A DNA stretch of 64,000 nt from Ettlia oleoabundans (lineage: Eukaryota; Chlorophyta; Chlorophyceae; Chlamydomonadales): assembly GCA_019693395.1 (NCBI GenBank), contig JAAMXP010001782.1, positions 1,513 to 65,512 of the forward strand, given 5' to 3'. Every line of letters starts with the position of its first letter. Within the stretch, counting starts at the first letter, position 1. Below, piece by piece: positions 39,888 through 53,100 of the stretch. The position numbers and the translations under genes are program-made. The notes beneath the pieces were generated by a model. The model was given only the letters and a program-made list of their open reading frames with translations. It was not told the origin of the DNA and did not search any database.

Positions 39888-42578
39888 ATGAATGAACTTG
39901 AGCGAAACCACTGCCAGTTTTGCGGGTCAGGGCAGTTTTTTCCTTTGCAAAATTGCGTTTGCTCATTGGGCCCGCCAGCTGCGATGTACAGGGTGGAGTC
40001 CCCAACCACCGGCTGCTCTGCGCCGCATCCCTCCTGGAGCCTGGGTACGCGCAGCATCATTACCAAGCGAGCGGCTTTGCCTTCAGAAAGGTCGCGCCTC
40101 CGCTTAGCTCACTGCCTGGTGGCGGCAGCAGCGGCAGGCCGGGTCGGCAACCAGGTGAGTGAGATTTCGTGCAACAGGTATTTTGGGACTCTCTATGTTT
40201 GGGCTTCCAGTGCCTGAAACATGGCATCCCTTTGTAAACCATTTCCGTTTTTATCTACGCTGCCATCACCCCATTCCATCGCTATTTGCAGAATGCATCA
40301 AGGGGCATCGTCAATGCCAACGAGGCACTGAGAGCCGAGGTTCAGCAGCGTGTAGCAGCAGCAAAAACACGCCTTCTGTTGGTGCAGCAACGCCTGCAGC
40401 ACCAGATGGATGCGGCAGCCGCAGTGGACAGCATGGTTGAGGAGGGGGAGGGCGGTGCTACCTTTCGATCAGCAGACACACTGCTTCAGCAGGTGTTGGC
40501 TGCTGCATCCGACAGTGAGGAGTTTGCATCTGGGGATGAGGCAGCTGCCGCCACGGCAATGGCTGCCAGGGTGGCTGCTCAGACAGCACGCGCGAATCAG
40601 GCAGCAGCCCAATCTGCCTTGGCAGCAGCCCGGGAGGCGGAAAGGCAGCGCCAAATGCTGGCCGCTCTGCAGCAGCAGCTGGATTTGGTTCGTGTTGTGG
40701 AAGAAAAGGGCTTCTCCACTGAACCACCTGTCAAACAGGAGAAGCAGCGCAAGGGTTTTGACCCACTCAGCATACTGCTGGCGCCCGCAGCGCCGCTGAT
40801 TGCAGCGCTGGCGGGCGCACGCAGTCACAGCCAGCAGGCAGCGCCCGCCAAGCGCAACAAATATGATATGCTGCTTTATTTGCTGGCGGCAGCAGCAGCA
40901 GCACCTGGTACGCAGGTGCGCGGGATGCGTGTCACGCTGGCTTCAGCATTCAGAAGCTTCTTAGCTGCGCATTTGCAACATGTCTGCTTGAGCACGCTGC
41001 TGTATTGTTGCACTGCCCATGGCGGTTGTGCCTGAGGCTGGTCTTCACTGGTTCATCATGTCTCTGGCCACTCCACCGTGCAGCAAGATAGCCGATAAGA
41101 CCCCATGCGTACCCTGCTGGCGGCTGCGCCGCAGTCTGGCGTCCCACGCTACGACTTTGCTCGCAGTCTGGTGAGCTGTTTCTGCTGCTGGTGGCACACA
41201 TGAACCGCGATATGGTGTCATCAGTTATCCCACCTTCCCATAGCGGCCGGCGTGTTCATGTGTGCGCAGCTGAGGTGTCGCTTTGTTGCATCTTGCTCTC
41301 TTCGCCGTGCCCATGCTGCGTCCGCGGTAACAGCACGGGTGGCATCTTTCAGCCTGCTGTTCACGTCAGCCTTGACGCNNNNNNNNNNNNNNNNNNNNNN
41401 NNNNNNNNNNNCCATGTTTGACATGGCTTACGGACTGCTGCAGGTCTGCTACCGAATTGCAGCCTGATGGACCTGCATGCATGCATGCATGCATGCATGC
41501 ATGCGCCCCCCACATTCATTTGCCCTGCATTGACCTGCACCAGTTCCTGCTGCCTGGTGGCACACCTGCCATGCGCCTTTTCACCAATTCCACCACACGT
41601 TCACGCCCCAGCCATCTTGGGAGGCAGAACTTCAGCCCGTGACATCACCTGCTGACGCTGCTGGTGCCGGTGCTGGTGCTGTGCAGAGTGTTCGTGAGGG
41701 CAGGGTGGTGCCCTCTGGCGCCAGCAAGTACGATCCCGTGTGGGCGCTGCTACGTGAAGCAACGCTGCTGGAGGTGAGAGCTGCGCAGCTGGGTGGAGTT
41801 GGGTGTGTGGAAACTGTATGTTGCCGAATTGAGGCAAGCGCTGCGCAGCATTTTTCTGATTGCAGCTGAGCTGAAACTTGCTAATGCTCACGGAGAGTTG
41901 TGACAACAGCTGTTTGTGTGAAGCGCACGTCATAGTCACGACCACCAGCTGCCTCGCAGCTGCCTGCTGACCCAGTGACCCGCCCGCAAATGTGTGCCAT
42001 GCACCCTGTTTGTGCAGGAGTGGGGCGGCAGCGACAAGTATGACCCGTGGTCTGAGCTGTCTGACTGGGCCCCAGTGCTTGCTGGATCCCCCGCATTCCT
42101 GGGCCTGCGCTACGACCCCTGGGCTGACCTGGCGACAGCTGCACGACGGGGCGCAGCTGCCTCCCCTCGGTCTTCCAAGTATGACATGGTGCCGGCTCTG
42201 CTGAGCACTTTGGTGGCGGCTGCCCAGGGTGGCAGGCCCCGCAGCCGCTATGATCCCGCTGCAGAGCTGCTGGCTCTTGGGGCATCGCCAGACTGGCAGG
42301 GCCCCACCGGCAGCAGCCGCTACTGCCCCCTGGCCGCTGCCCTGGATACAGCAGCTGGGTGGGAGGTTCCTTGTGGCAGCAGCCGCTACTGCCCCGCTGC
42401 AGCTTTGTTGGATTCGGAGCCTCCCAGGCTGGTGGGCAGCCCACGCTGGGACCCGCTCGGCTGGCTGCTGGATGGCTGGGCAGCCGGGAGCAACGGCTGG
42501 GAGCCTGCCAGCAACACAAGTAATGGCGACATGAGCAGCCACCGCAGCAGCAACACACACACTCCCGCCTATTCTTGA
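39888..42578 (+). CDS. Unrecognised protein of tandem [KR]-Y-D-P-x3-L-L repeats, probably organelle-targeted
   Basis: I know no family for this. Possible starts are 39888 (MNELERNHCQF) or 39984 (MYRVESPTTG); the latter begins a Ser/Arg/Ala-rich, acid-poor stretch like a chloroplast transit peptide. After an intron comes an Ala/Gln-rich coiled coil (AEVQQRVAAAKTRLLLVQQR and onward), then about thirteen copies of a short motif: GFDPLSILL, NKYDMLLYLL, a DPMRTLL-like copy, PRYDFARSL, MFDMAYGLL, SKYDPVWALL, DKYDPWSEL, LRYDPWADL, SKYDMVPALL, SRYDPAAELL, SRYCPLAAAL, SRYCPAAALL and PRWDPLGWLL. The last seven lie in one exon (42018-42578) with tyrosines (or Trp) 20-24 residues apart, separated by Gly/Pro/Ser linkers. 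The joins around 40910-41110 and at the 33-base N gap are unresolved, so copies may be missing. It ends at 42578, convergent with ceramide kinase. Confidence 0.65.
41379..41411. other. Assembly gap (33 N) inside the repeat gene
   Basis: The run of N directly precedes an exon fragment reading MFDMAYGLLQ, so coding sequence is missing or truncated here. Confidence 0.98.
41473..41504. repeat. (TGCA)n self-complementary microsatellite
   Basis: About seven TGCA units lie in the intron directly behind the exon after the gap. The tract can fold on itself, which may help explain the nearby assembly break. Confidence 0.85.
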
Positions 42579-43382
42579 GTATCACGTGCATGACCTGGAC
42601 TGCTGCCAGCAGCCTATGCCAAGCTGACTGTAGGCAAGGGATCTCCCAGCAATCGACAAAACCTGAAAACTCCGCATTCAATTATCTTTTTCCCGACACT
42701 CTCATCGCCAACTACTCAGGCATTGACTCCAATCTACCGATTGCCACCACACTGCCAAGGCCCCTTTTCTTCCTGACGACTGGTAGCCCAAGCACCAAGA
42801 GTCACACGCCCCCACGCCCGCGTGCCCCCACCCCCCACCCAAAACACGCGCGCGCGCGCGCGCGCACACACACACACACACACGTGAGGGCTGTGCACGC
42901 AACGCCATCAGAACCCTGGATGGATAGATTGTGCCCTCCTACTACCTGTCAACTTGAAAATCCCACCATCGCTGTGTTTAGCTGCCCTATGCGCATTTGC
43001 ATTGTATTTATGTGTTGAAGATCGGGCTGAGCCCATTGCCATCTCTGTTGCCACTCCATTAAACGAACCCATTCCACGACTGTTGTGCCCTGCTACAACG
43101 CTAACCATCCCCCTCGATTCCTAGACCTGCTGGCTGGTTAAGCCCTGTGCCAACCCTGTTACCTGTTGCGCTTCCCCTACCCAAATCTCTTCAATTTATT
43201 TGCCCAGTCAAGTAACTTTTCTAGAGCTGCTCTGTAATATGACAAAATAATGCCAGGGTTTGCAACTTGAAGCAAAGGCACAAGTTTAGCGGCGTCAGCC
43301 TCAACGGGGCAATGCTGACTCACGTTCCTCCACCCTACCTGCAACCATAAGCAGCAGCCTGGCGACTGCAAGGAAACTGGCC
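42579..43382. other. Convergent intergenic region with a (CG)n(CA)n tract
   Basis: An 804-base region between the Y-D-P repeat gene and ceramide kinase. At about 42845-42884 it contains (CG)9-10 followed by (CA)9, an alternating purine-pyrimidine tract of the kind that forms Z-DNA. No gene was seen. Confidence 0.6.
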
Positions 43383-46266
43383 TCACTCCACCCCGCGTGC
43401 AAACACGCGCAGCAGGCCGTTGTGCACCTCTGCTGCCATGTGCATGTCACCGCCCCTGGAGCACTCGCCGTCCAGGTTCCATGCGCTCAGTGCGCTGCCG
43501 TCGCCTGGCTGCACCTGCACTGCCACTGCATCCAGCACCTCCACGTACGGCAGCTGCCCTGGGGCGCAACCGCTGCGGCTCATGCTCAGCAGGAAGCGCA
43601 GGTACTGCGGCAACAAAAACGATGAGGGGGCTGGGCAGGAGGAGAGGGCATTGATAGTGCAGTGTGCGGCGTAAACGCCCCCTGTATAGCGCCCGGCTTG
43701 CTTGGTGCTGGCTCCACAGCAAGGTCAAGCTGGCCCCACAACTATGCTACAACCCCACAGCCCAACACCTGACCAGCCAACCACGCACCCAGCCAACCCA
43801 GCATCCACACCACGGCTTGCACCCACCTGCAGCGGGGAGCACTTGCGGACCAGTACCAGCTTGAGGCGGCCGTCGGCCAGGTGTGCGTGCCGTGCCATGC
43901 CTCTGCGCGTCTTGTCTGAGCGGCAGGGCATGACTATGAGCATGATGGAGGCAAAGGTGCCTTCTACCTCCTGCCACTGCTCACCCTCACCACCCTGACG
44001 CTCAGCCGCGCCCGCTGCATGCTGCAGGAAGTGGTGTTGCGACACTGATGGTGACGATGACGATGGCCCTGCTCCAGAAGTTGGATGAAGATCGGGGCCG
44101 CTGCTGGGTTCTGATGTTGCTGTTGAAGCAGGGTGAGGCAGCAAGTGCGCCTCACTGGTTCCTGTGCAGCTCAAACTGCTGCTCCCCCTTCCTGCTATTG
44201 CTGTCGAACCAGAGGCAGTTGGGGAGGCCAAAGTGGAGCCAGCTGGCGTGTGCGGTGCTGCCATCTGCTGCTGGCTCCATCGGCGACAATGCATGAACGA
44301 GGCGGTGCGGCAGATGAAGCAGCCGGCACCACACACCGCATGCGGCTGCTTGCTCAGGGCCTGCCCCACCTCTCCCTCCAAGTAGCGAACACAGGCGGGG
44401 TAGGCGCGGCTGCAATTCATGTGGAGACAGCCCGGGTGGTAGTGTGAGGTGCGGTGGGAGGTTGTAGCCTAGGATGGAAGCAAGTTCAAAGTACCGTGCA
44501 GGTCGTTACAGATAGCAGAGGTGCAGGGGTCTGCAACCTCCTGCTGGCGCCCGCACGCCATTGCTGGCATGCGCATTACTGCTCGACTAAGTGCATGTGC
44601 TTACAGCTTATTGCTTTGGTGTGCGCACCTGGCCAATAGCTTGGCGGTGCCCACCAGGTCGTACCGCAGGGGTCCCATCCAGCGGTACTGCTCGGCTGCC
44701 AGCGTCACGTCAGCCAGGAAGCCGTAGGCTGCGCAAGTCAGAGGAGCGGATTGGCCAGGCACGAGGTGGGCATGTGGCAGATTGAGCAGCAGGCACGGCT
44801 GGCAGCTCATTGGCAGTGGCAGGCCCCGGGGAGGTCGGGGTGGGCAGCAAAGTTTAACAGAGAAAGCTGAGATATGCACTGTAAGAAGCAACCGTGAAGC
44901 AGCAGCAGACTGGGGGCTGCACACCTGCAATGCACGAGGCAAACTTGGTGCCTGATGCGCCATCCACCCTCAGAACATCCAGGGGAGTGGAGTCGCCCAG
45001 GCAGCAGTGCATGGCGGCCACAAAGGCGCTGCGTGTGCCGTGCAGCGTACACGCCACCGCGTCTGTGCTGCCAGCTGGGATGTGCGCGAGGCGCAGAGCG
45101 GCCAGCGCGGCTGTCAGCTCAGCTGCGCCAGCGGCGGCTGCCGCCCCGCGGGCCTGCAGCAGGCCGTTCAACGCCTCGTGGAAAATGCCGTCGCCTCCCA
45201 CGCACACAATGCCTGTGCAAGGGGGCCAACATTGAGGTGATGCGAAAGCAGGGCAGCTGGGCAACTGCAGCTGTGCAGCCCCCCAGCGAGCCACCAATGT
45301 AGCAAGCAAGAGCCCTGCCTGATTGCCGCCACAACCCCGCCCACTTTACAGCCCGCTCACCGTCAATGCTTGCCACCTGCTCATCCGTCAGCCGCGCCAC
45401 CAGTTCGCACGCATGCCCCGCACGGTGTGTCTCCCATACCGCTGCCTCGATGCCCGCTGCCGCAAATGTGGGCGCCACAATGCAACGGTACAGCCTCCTG
45501 GCCTGGCGATAGCCGGAGTTGGGGTTGAGCAGCACCAGCAAACTCCTGCTTGGACCAGAGAGAGGCATGAAGCGGCGCAGAGATTGCAACGTCAATTATG
45601 ATTACGTATTCGAGTGCACAGATGCAATATTCAAGCAAGCGATACCATTTGTAGCAAGCATAGGCAAGAAGTGGTGTTATACGGCACATATCGGCATGGC
45701 CACTGGCATGCAGGGCACGCACTTTGGCCTGCCGGCTGACGCCGCTTCAATGCCTGCGTTGATAGCTGACGCCCAGTCCTGTATCACCTCCTCCTCTGCT
45801 GCCTCCATTACCACTGTGCGGGGTGCCCACTCGCAGCGCCGTCGTGGCGTACGGCGGAAGGTGAACATCTCCAGGCGGTGCAGGACTGGCGGTGCACGGA
45901 GGCAGGGCAGCCAGGTGCGGGTGCGGTGTGCAGCCTGCCGTGCCGACAGCATCTCATCAAAGGGCACTGGACACAGCGAAGTGCAGCAATGTTGACAGGA
46001 AAAAGCCTCTCTGTGGCTCAAGTGTGGTGGCAATTAATGTATGTGAGCAGCACACTATTGCCCAGAAAGTGAGTGACCTGGCAGAGACTGCGTCCCAGCA
46101 TTGTGTAGCACGCCCAACCCTAACTAGCCATCAAGCGTTCACCAGACTCAGTCGATCCATGGCTGCTCCATTCTATGCCAGTGGCCCCCAGGCGCACCAG
46201 CGCTGGCCGACCATCAACCATAATCTGCTGCGGCAACCGCTCGGGGCCCGCCTGCCCTCGCTCCAT
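43383..46266 (-). CDS. CERK: Ceramide kinase
   Basis: A lipid kinase that makes ceramide-1-phosphate. The N-terminal PH-like region (QQIMVDGRPALVRLGATGIEW, VPFDEMLSARQ, LEMFTFRRTPRRRCEW) leads through AGRPKSLLVLLNPNSGYRQ into the diacylglycerol-kinase catalytic domain with the ATP loop IVCVGGDGIFHEALNGLL and AHIPAGSTDAVA. It continues with RWMGPLRYDLVGTAK, the CxxxCxxC signature CGAGCFIC characteristic of ceramide kinases, LVLVRKCSPLQYLRFLLSM, and the end FARGVE. About eight exons. A Ser/Thr/Pro-rich insert of roughly 80 residues follows the cysteine motif. The start at 46266 (MERGQAGPERL) is the first ATG of the first recognisable exon; an upstream exon is possible. It is divergent from the ABCG gene. 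Confidence 0.88.
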
Positions 46267-47102
46267 TCCATCCAGCACACTGCAGAGCAACCGTAGGGTC
46301 CAACCCTCACCCTGTCACATTCTCATAGCCATGAAATTATCGTGATCGATCGCGAAGCACACGAGAAACAACGTCCAATGCACTCACTCTGCACTGCGTG
46401 CCCTGCGCACCACACGGCGGGTGCGGCTGTTTCTCCGTGCTTCCCGGGCAGGGTCTGTGCCAGGTGAAGAGCAAAGGAGCCCATCCGGCAGGAGAAGCTC
46501 CAAGCTCAGGTGCTTGTGATGCTGTATCATTTATAGGGTACCTGCTTCTCGTGCTGCAAGCTGCACACCAGCAAGCAGCAGGGACCTCGGGGCTGGAGTC
46601 GGGATGGCGGGCAGTGGCAGGCGGCCAGCGGCAGCGGCAGGCTGTGGCGGTGACAAGGTGGCCAGCTGGTATCGGCGGCAAACGCGCACCGTCACAAAAT
46701 ACACCCGAGAATATGATATTACGCGATAAAAGGGCCCAAACGGCTGGGACTGAGTGATGGACGGGTTTGCAGAAGCTCTGGGCGCCCCGCCCCGGGCCCA
46801 AGTGTTGATGGATACAAATGGGGCTCTCCCTACTTCCGAAGGTATACTTTTCAGAAACCAAGGACCCCCCTCACCGCCCGCACCCCTGCTTTGCGTGAAA
46901 TGCAATTGTGCAGGCAAGGTGCCTCGAGGGCTGTGTTGTGTTCGGGCCACCCGCCGCTGCGCGCCAAATATCTTGCACACTGATTCCAAGGCTGCCTGCT
47001 TGATCAACAAAGCACCCTCGCGTTTCGACTGAAGCAGGAGCGCCTTCACCTTGGCGTTGCTTGGGCAGGCGCTCCCTGGTGTTGCTCGGTCTTGGAGGCA
47101 CC
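46267..47102. promoter_or_regulatory. Divergent region between ceramide kinase and ABCG transporter
   Basis: An 836-base region. Minus-strand sequence near 46390-46480 has an open frame that might be an extra 5' exon of ceramide kinase, but no family match supports it. No promoter element was recognised. Confidence 0.4.
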
Positions 47103-50100
47103 ATGAGAGCGCATACTACGTCTTGCGTCATGAATGTCGCGGTGCTGCTTCTGCTGACAGCCTGCGCAGGGCTCCCAGCCATGGCTGCAGCGGGAGCCCC
47201 AGCAGAGCGCTGCCCGGCCGACATTACCAGGAGCCGCACAGTGCCGGAGGGATGCCCTTGTAATCCTACCCGGGATGGAGTCTTTGGTGGCTGCGACAGC
47301 GGCTTTGTTTGTTCTCAAGTAAGTACCTGAGGGAAGCCCTGCCAGTAAGGACATTGCCAATCAACGGCTATATATTACCAGTGACCCCTGCATTCTCTCT
47401 CCGCCGCCCCCCTTTTCCAGCCATGGACAGCCCAGGTGGCGGCAGCAACGGCACATGCGCGGCGCCTGCTGCTGAATCCACAGGGAGCAGAAGCCAGCAT
47501 GACGGATGAGGCCGTTGTGGCTGGGCCTAATGACAGGGTGACACTTCAGGATGGATCAACCGCAACTGGGCTGTCAACTGCTATATATAATGGAGGCAGC
47601 AGCAGCCCAGGTGGTTTCGTGTGCACTGCGTGCGGCTATGGACAGCTTTGCCCCCGGGGCTCTGTACTGCCACCAGTTTTGGATCCCTCAATACAAATGT
47701 GAGTGGCCAAACCGCGCCCTGAAAAGTAGCCTGCCATGTTCTACTAACGATGCACGCACACTACACTGCTTTACCCTTGCATCCTGGCACATGCACTTTG
47801 GATTTGCACAAACACAATCGCCATTGTTTGATCACATGCAGGGCTGTTGAAGCGCTGGCTTGTCCGGCGGGCTTCTACTGCCCTTCCCCCGCCACCATCC
47901 ACCCCTGCCCTCCAGGCTTCTTCTGCGCTCCATCCACCATCCAGCCGGTGAGCCAGGTTGCCTCTCCCAGCCGTCTGTGGGTTTGTACCTCTCTGTTGTG
48001 CTAACATGCGACTTGGTGATCTGCAGGTTACCTGCAACATGTCCCTGTTGGTGGCGGCAGCACCAGACATGCAGATTGCATTCAAACCTGCCACCGTGTC
48101 ACAGAGGATATTCCTCTACGGCGACCCTCTTCAAGGCAACGCTTGCCCCGCCAATGCCACAAATCCAGCTGCTCTCTGCCCCAAGGGGTACGCTGTACTG
48201 CTGCCACTGCAGGCTTTTAATGTGCAGACATCGGGTGACATTCCGCATACTTGGCCTTCCTTTCCTCACGTCCACCTCACGCTTGGCTGCCTGCAGAAAA
48301 TATTGCCCTAAGCCGGCGCGGGTGCTGGCCTGTCCGGCGGGCCATTTCTGCCCTGAGGGTTCACTGAGTCCCCAGGCATGCCCTGTCCTGGCCAGCTGCC
48401 CAGAGGGCTCAGGTGCGGTGCTGTACACCAGACTGCCATGGGCTGGGCAGTGTAGCTCTCCGGGGTGGTGGGCATTTGTGCAGGCCTCGCAACCGAACCT
48501 ACTTGGCACCTCTTTCCTCTGCCTAGTCGCTCTCTGCTCCTCACAAACAGTCACCCTGCCATTGCTTGCAGCCTCCGCCGACCTGTCTTACTCGGGCTTC
48601 GTTATCCTTGCCTCCCTACTAGTGGCTCTGTGGCTGTGCTACGCCCTACTTGTCACCATCATTCGCTACGGCCAGCGGGAGCTCAATAGGCAGCAGGAGG
48701 TGCAAGATCGACTGTTCAGCATCCTGCACCCACTGCTGGGACCGGGCAGCGTGGCAAACAGGTGACAGAGGCAGAAAGATATGAAAGGGAGAGGTTGGCA
48801 GATGCATCAGTAGGAAGATGCATTGGCAGGCCAGGATCGCCATGGCTCCTCTTTCATTCATTCATTGGACGATACGGGACAGTCTGCCTTGCCTTGCCAC
48901 TCCCTCTGGCTTGCCTCATGCAGGACGCAGTCATTCCGGGCATTCCGGGGTGTGAGGCCACGGCTGACTCTGCAGTTTGAGGGGGTAGGGCTGACCTTGC
49001 ACGATGGCTGCAGCATCCTGTCGGGCGTCACCGGCAGGTGTGCTGCTGCCACTGCTATGCCCAAAACATGCAGCAGGTCACCGCTGACTCTCAGTTTCAG
49101 CACGGGGAGGTGTGGTCCTGCTATGTACCGTGCGGCTACCTCAAGCCTATCTCACGGCTGTGCCTGCCTGCACCTGCAGGTTTGAACACAGCCGGCTGGC
49201 AGCCATTCTGGGCCCTTCGGGGGCCGGGAAGACGACTTTCCTCAGCGTGCTGCGTGGGCAGGCGGGTGCCTGTGGCCGGCAGAGCGGCCGTGTGCTGGTC
49301 AATGGGCGGGAGATGCAGCTGGCCTCCCTGCAGTCAATCACAGGCTTTGTGCCACAGGATGTGAGTGCGAGGGGCCAGCTGGCTGCCACAGGTTGCCCGG
49401 CTGACTATGCACAGCTGCTGTGTGCTGGGCTGGTGAGGCACAACCAGCCCCAAAGATATCAGCTGTCTCCACAGATCATTGCTTGGGTGTGGACGCAAAT
49501 ATGCACATAGAAGCAATGCTAAATGCTCGTATCACAAGTAGAGTCCTTGCCTGCATGTGTGCAGGATGTGGTCCATGAGGACCTGACCGTGCGGGAGAAC
49601 CTGGCCTTCTCGGCACGCCTGCGCCTGAGCGCGGCCAAGAGGGCTGAGGAGAAGGCAGGGCTGGTGGAGGACGCCATAGACCTACTACAGGTGCGCTGCA
49701 CGGGCAGACGCGGTGAGTGCAGCTACTAGCACTGCTTCCTGCTGCTGGGTTTGGCCCCAGCCCTGAGCTCCCCAAAGCCCAAATCCCTCCCTTGCGCTGG
49801 TCCTGCTGCAGCTGCGCCCCGTGCAGCATCAGGTGGTGGGATCAGTGGAGAGGAGGGGCATCTCAGGAGGCCAGGTGAGCGGGCACAAGGCTCAGCCAGC
49901 TGTCGTCTACCGCCTAAACCGCAGCCATCCAGGCTGGGTACTGCATCTCCCTGCTACTTCGTAGGGAACCCTTTGTCCAACCTCGACACTTATCCCTGCA
50001 CTGTCCCCTCCCTGCCACAGAGAAAACGCGTCAACATTGGAACGGAGCTAGTAGCAAAACCCTCGATACTTTTCATGGGTGGGTGGGTGGGTGAGTGAGG

Positions 50101-53100
50101 CACAAACACTGAGGGAGTCGGTGAATCTGTGGTTGGGAGGTAGCGATAAGCTGTGAGGACTAGACTGATGTGTGGTAGGATTTGCGTGAGCAGGCACACC
50201 CCCCTCGCCTGCCGGTGCTTGCATGCCTCATCCAGTTACAACATAACCCCCCAAACACCCTTTGCAGATGAGCCAACAAGTGGACTTGATAGCACAGCAG
50301 CGGCGGACATTCTGGTGAGATACAGGGGCACAGCCTGCAACCCAAGTCAGAGCCATGCGTATGCCGGCAGGCAGAACAAACGCAGTGTGGCAAGCTGGCA
50401 CTGACCGCTGCCCACACCTGCCTGCAGGGGGCTCTTGGGAGGATGACACGGCTGGGCATGAACGTGGTGTGCGTGGTTCACCAGGCAAGCACTGCACCTG
50501 CTTGGGCCCCGTCGCTCGTGCAATGAGTGGGCAGGTTACACGCCTACTACTTATTCCCAGTTCAAATAGCGATTCCCAGTGTCCCTTGTCTGCATACTTG
50601 ACAATCTTTCCCCTCCTTCTGTCTGCTCTGTTCTCCGGGCCTCCTGCAGCCCCGCTTCTCCATCTTCCGCATGTTTGACGATGTGATGCTGCTGGGCAAG
50701 GGCGGGCGCCTGGTGTTCCTGGGGCACTCGTGCCTCGCCCTGCCGTACTTTGAGAGCATTGGCTTCACACTACCGCCAAATGAGAACCCGGCAGGTTTGT
50801 CAAATACTGCAGTGGTAGGTGTGAGCATTTGTTTCGGTGTGTACCAAGGAGCGCTAGCAAACAGGCATCAGCTCTGCAATCCCATTCGCCCTGTGGGGGG
50901 CCGTCGGGCTGTGGCCGGCGAGTGTACCGCTCACCAATGGCACTCCTCCCAGTCCATACATTCGTAAGAAGTCCGCCTCCCGCCTGCTGCAGACTTCCTC
51001 ATGGACGTGGTCTGCGGCGCTGTGCCACGTCAGCAGGGAGATGGCGCCTTCAAGCCTTCCGAACTCTTCAGCCTCTGGCTTTCGCAAGGCGCCAGCTGGG
51101 TGCAGATGAACAGCACATTGGCAGCAAAAGGTGAGGGGCTCTGCTTTTGTGATCTGCCAATGATCCACTGCCGCTGCAATTGAGCGTGTCACCGCATTGC
51201 AACGCAACTTGCAAGGGTTTCAAAGCTTTCTGCTGCCTGGTTGCCTCAGAGGAGGAAGCTGAGAAGGCCGCTGAGCAGGAGGTGGCAGCCCAGCGGGTTG
51301 TTGACCCCGAGCAGCTGCAGGAGCTGGAGGACCAGTTTGACGCACAGGATGCCGATAATGATGGTGGGTGGGGTTGCTTGGGCGGACAGTGGTGTGGCGC
51401 GATGGTTGAGAATTGGTTGTTCCTGGTTCAAGGGTCAGAATAAGTTTCAAGCTGTGGACCCGTACATGCAGGCATAATAGTACACTGAGCAATGGCCTTG
51501 TCTTCCAACACTTTGCTCTGGTGCAGGCTGCTTGGATGCACGTGGGCTGCACAAGCTGCTGGAGGGGCTGGGGCTGCAGCCCAGCGCACGCAGTGTGGCA
51601 GCACTGATGCGAGACCTGGCCACACCACGCACAGGTGGCGTAGTGGGCAGTGTTGTGGGTGCAAAATGCAGAGGTGTTGCTCTGTGCCCGGATGTCTTTG
51701 CAGCCAGGGCTTTCCTGTTTGCCCTCGAGCCTGCCTGCTCACCTGCGTTTTCTCTCTGTGCCTCTCCTTGCGGGCTGCCTTGTTCTTTCTGACAGGCCTG
51801 ATCACCAAGCAGGCCTTCCTGTCGTATGTGCTGAGCGGAGGGCATCCGGCTGGGCCATCTCCGGCAGCCGGAGCAGCAGCCGGCAGCATACCGGCGCGCC
51901 AGCGACGTGCTGATACGATGTACCGGCAGTACAGTATCGAGTCGTACACAATCGCGGGCGCTTTGTCGGAGCTAGCTAGCGTAGCATTGACTCCAGGCAT
52001 GCTTCAGGGTGCTACATCGTTGCGCGACCTGGCCATAACCCACCATGCACAGCAGAACCAGCAGGTGCAGACAGAGCGGGTGGAACCTGAGGGAGGGCAG
52101 AGGGCCCTCCCAGAGGATTGCAGCAGAAAGCCGGCTGACGGCTGCAGGCAGGGGAATGCGAGTAGCGTGCAGCCCAGCAGTCAGGTGGCATCACCGGCTG
52201 AGACCCCAATGCACCTACACTTGCCCAGCCAGATGCCCTCACCTTTCAGCCAGGAGCAGGGCCCTACTGTGCAGCCTAGCAGCGCCACTGGCTCACCCCA
52301 GCTGCTGTCACCCGCTTACCAGACAAAGAGTGTTTACCCGTCTGAGCCCAGCATCAGTGCTAGTAGCGATGAATTGCAACAGCGTCAGGCAGAGCTGCCG
52401 CCAAAGGTGTGGCAGCAGCAGCTGCAGCACGCGCCAATACTTGTGGAGGTGCAGCAGCATCCTGGCGAGCGTCAGGGGCTGCTTGCCTGGCTGGGCCTGT
52501 CCGCGAGCAGCAGCTACAGAACAACCCCCGGTGCAGCTGCCCAGTTTGGCATCCTGCTGTTCCGCTCAGGTACTGAGCTAGTGAACCAGGCTAGTGTCGC
52601 TCTTGTCCTGCTGGGCCCTTGTGCAGTTGTGGACCTTTAACTCCAGCCCCTTATTGCTTCGCTTGCACACAATGCTCTGCTTCGCTCAAGCAAGCTGTCT
52701 CGTTAGCAATTTGTGTGCAGGCATCAAGTGGGTGCGCAACTGGACGGGAAAGATGATGGAGCTGCTTCTGCTTACATTAGCGGCGGTTGTATGTGGTGAG
52801 ATGTGCAGTACGTGCAACTGTTTGTTCCCTCTCGCATGCAGCCAGAGGCAGCTCCCCCTACTTGTTTGCATGCCATTGCGCAAAAACGTGCAATGATCAT
52901 TTGTCCCTGCTGGCTGCTTTTTTACCCTTCATCTGTTCTATTCCCCCCCTGCAGGCGTGATGCAAGGCCCAGGCGGGAATGAGTGGAAGGTTCGCAGCAA
53001 TGCAGCACTTGCCTTCCTGGCACTGGGCCTGCTGAGCGGCGCCACCGCACTGCCGCTCTTTGGCTTCTCAGCGCGTGTTGTGTGGTGGCGGGAGCAGGAG

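Noticed and set aside
41190..41424. Possible exon before the N gap (LRCRFVASCSLRRAHAAS frame)
   Set aside because: It lacks the Y-D-P motif and a sure acceptor, and it runs into N; it cannot be supported.
46337..46861. 174-codon minus-strand frame upstream of ceramide kinase
   Set aside because: No similarity to the PH region or any family; the frame is Pro/Cys-rich noise of GC-rich DNA. A small 5' exon here remains possible but unproven.
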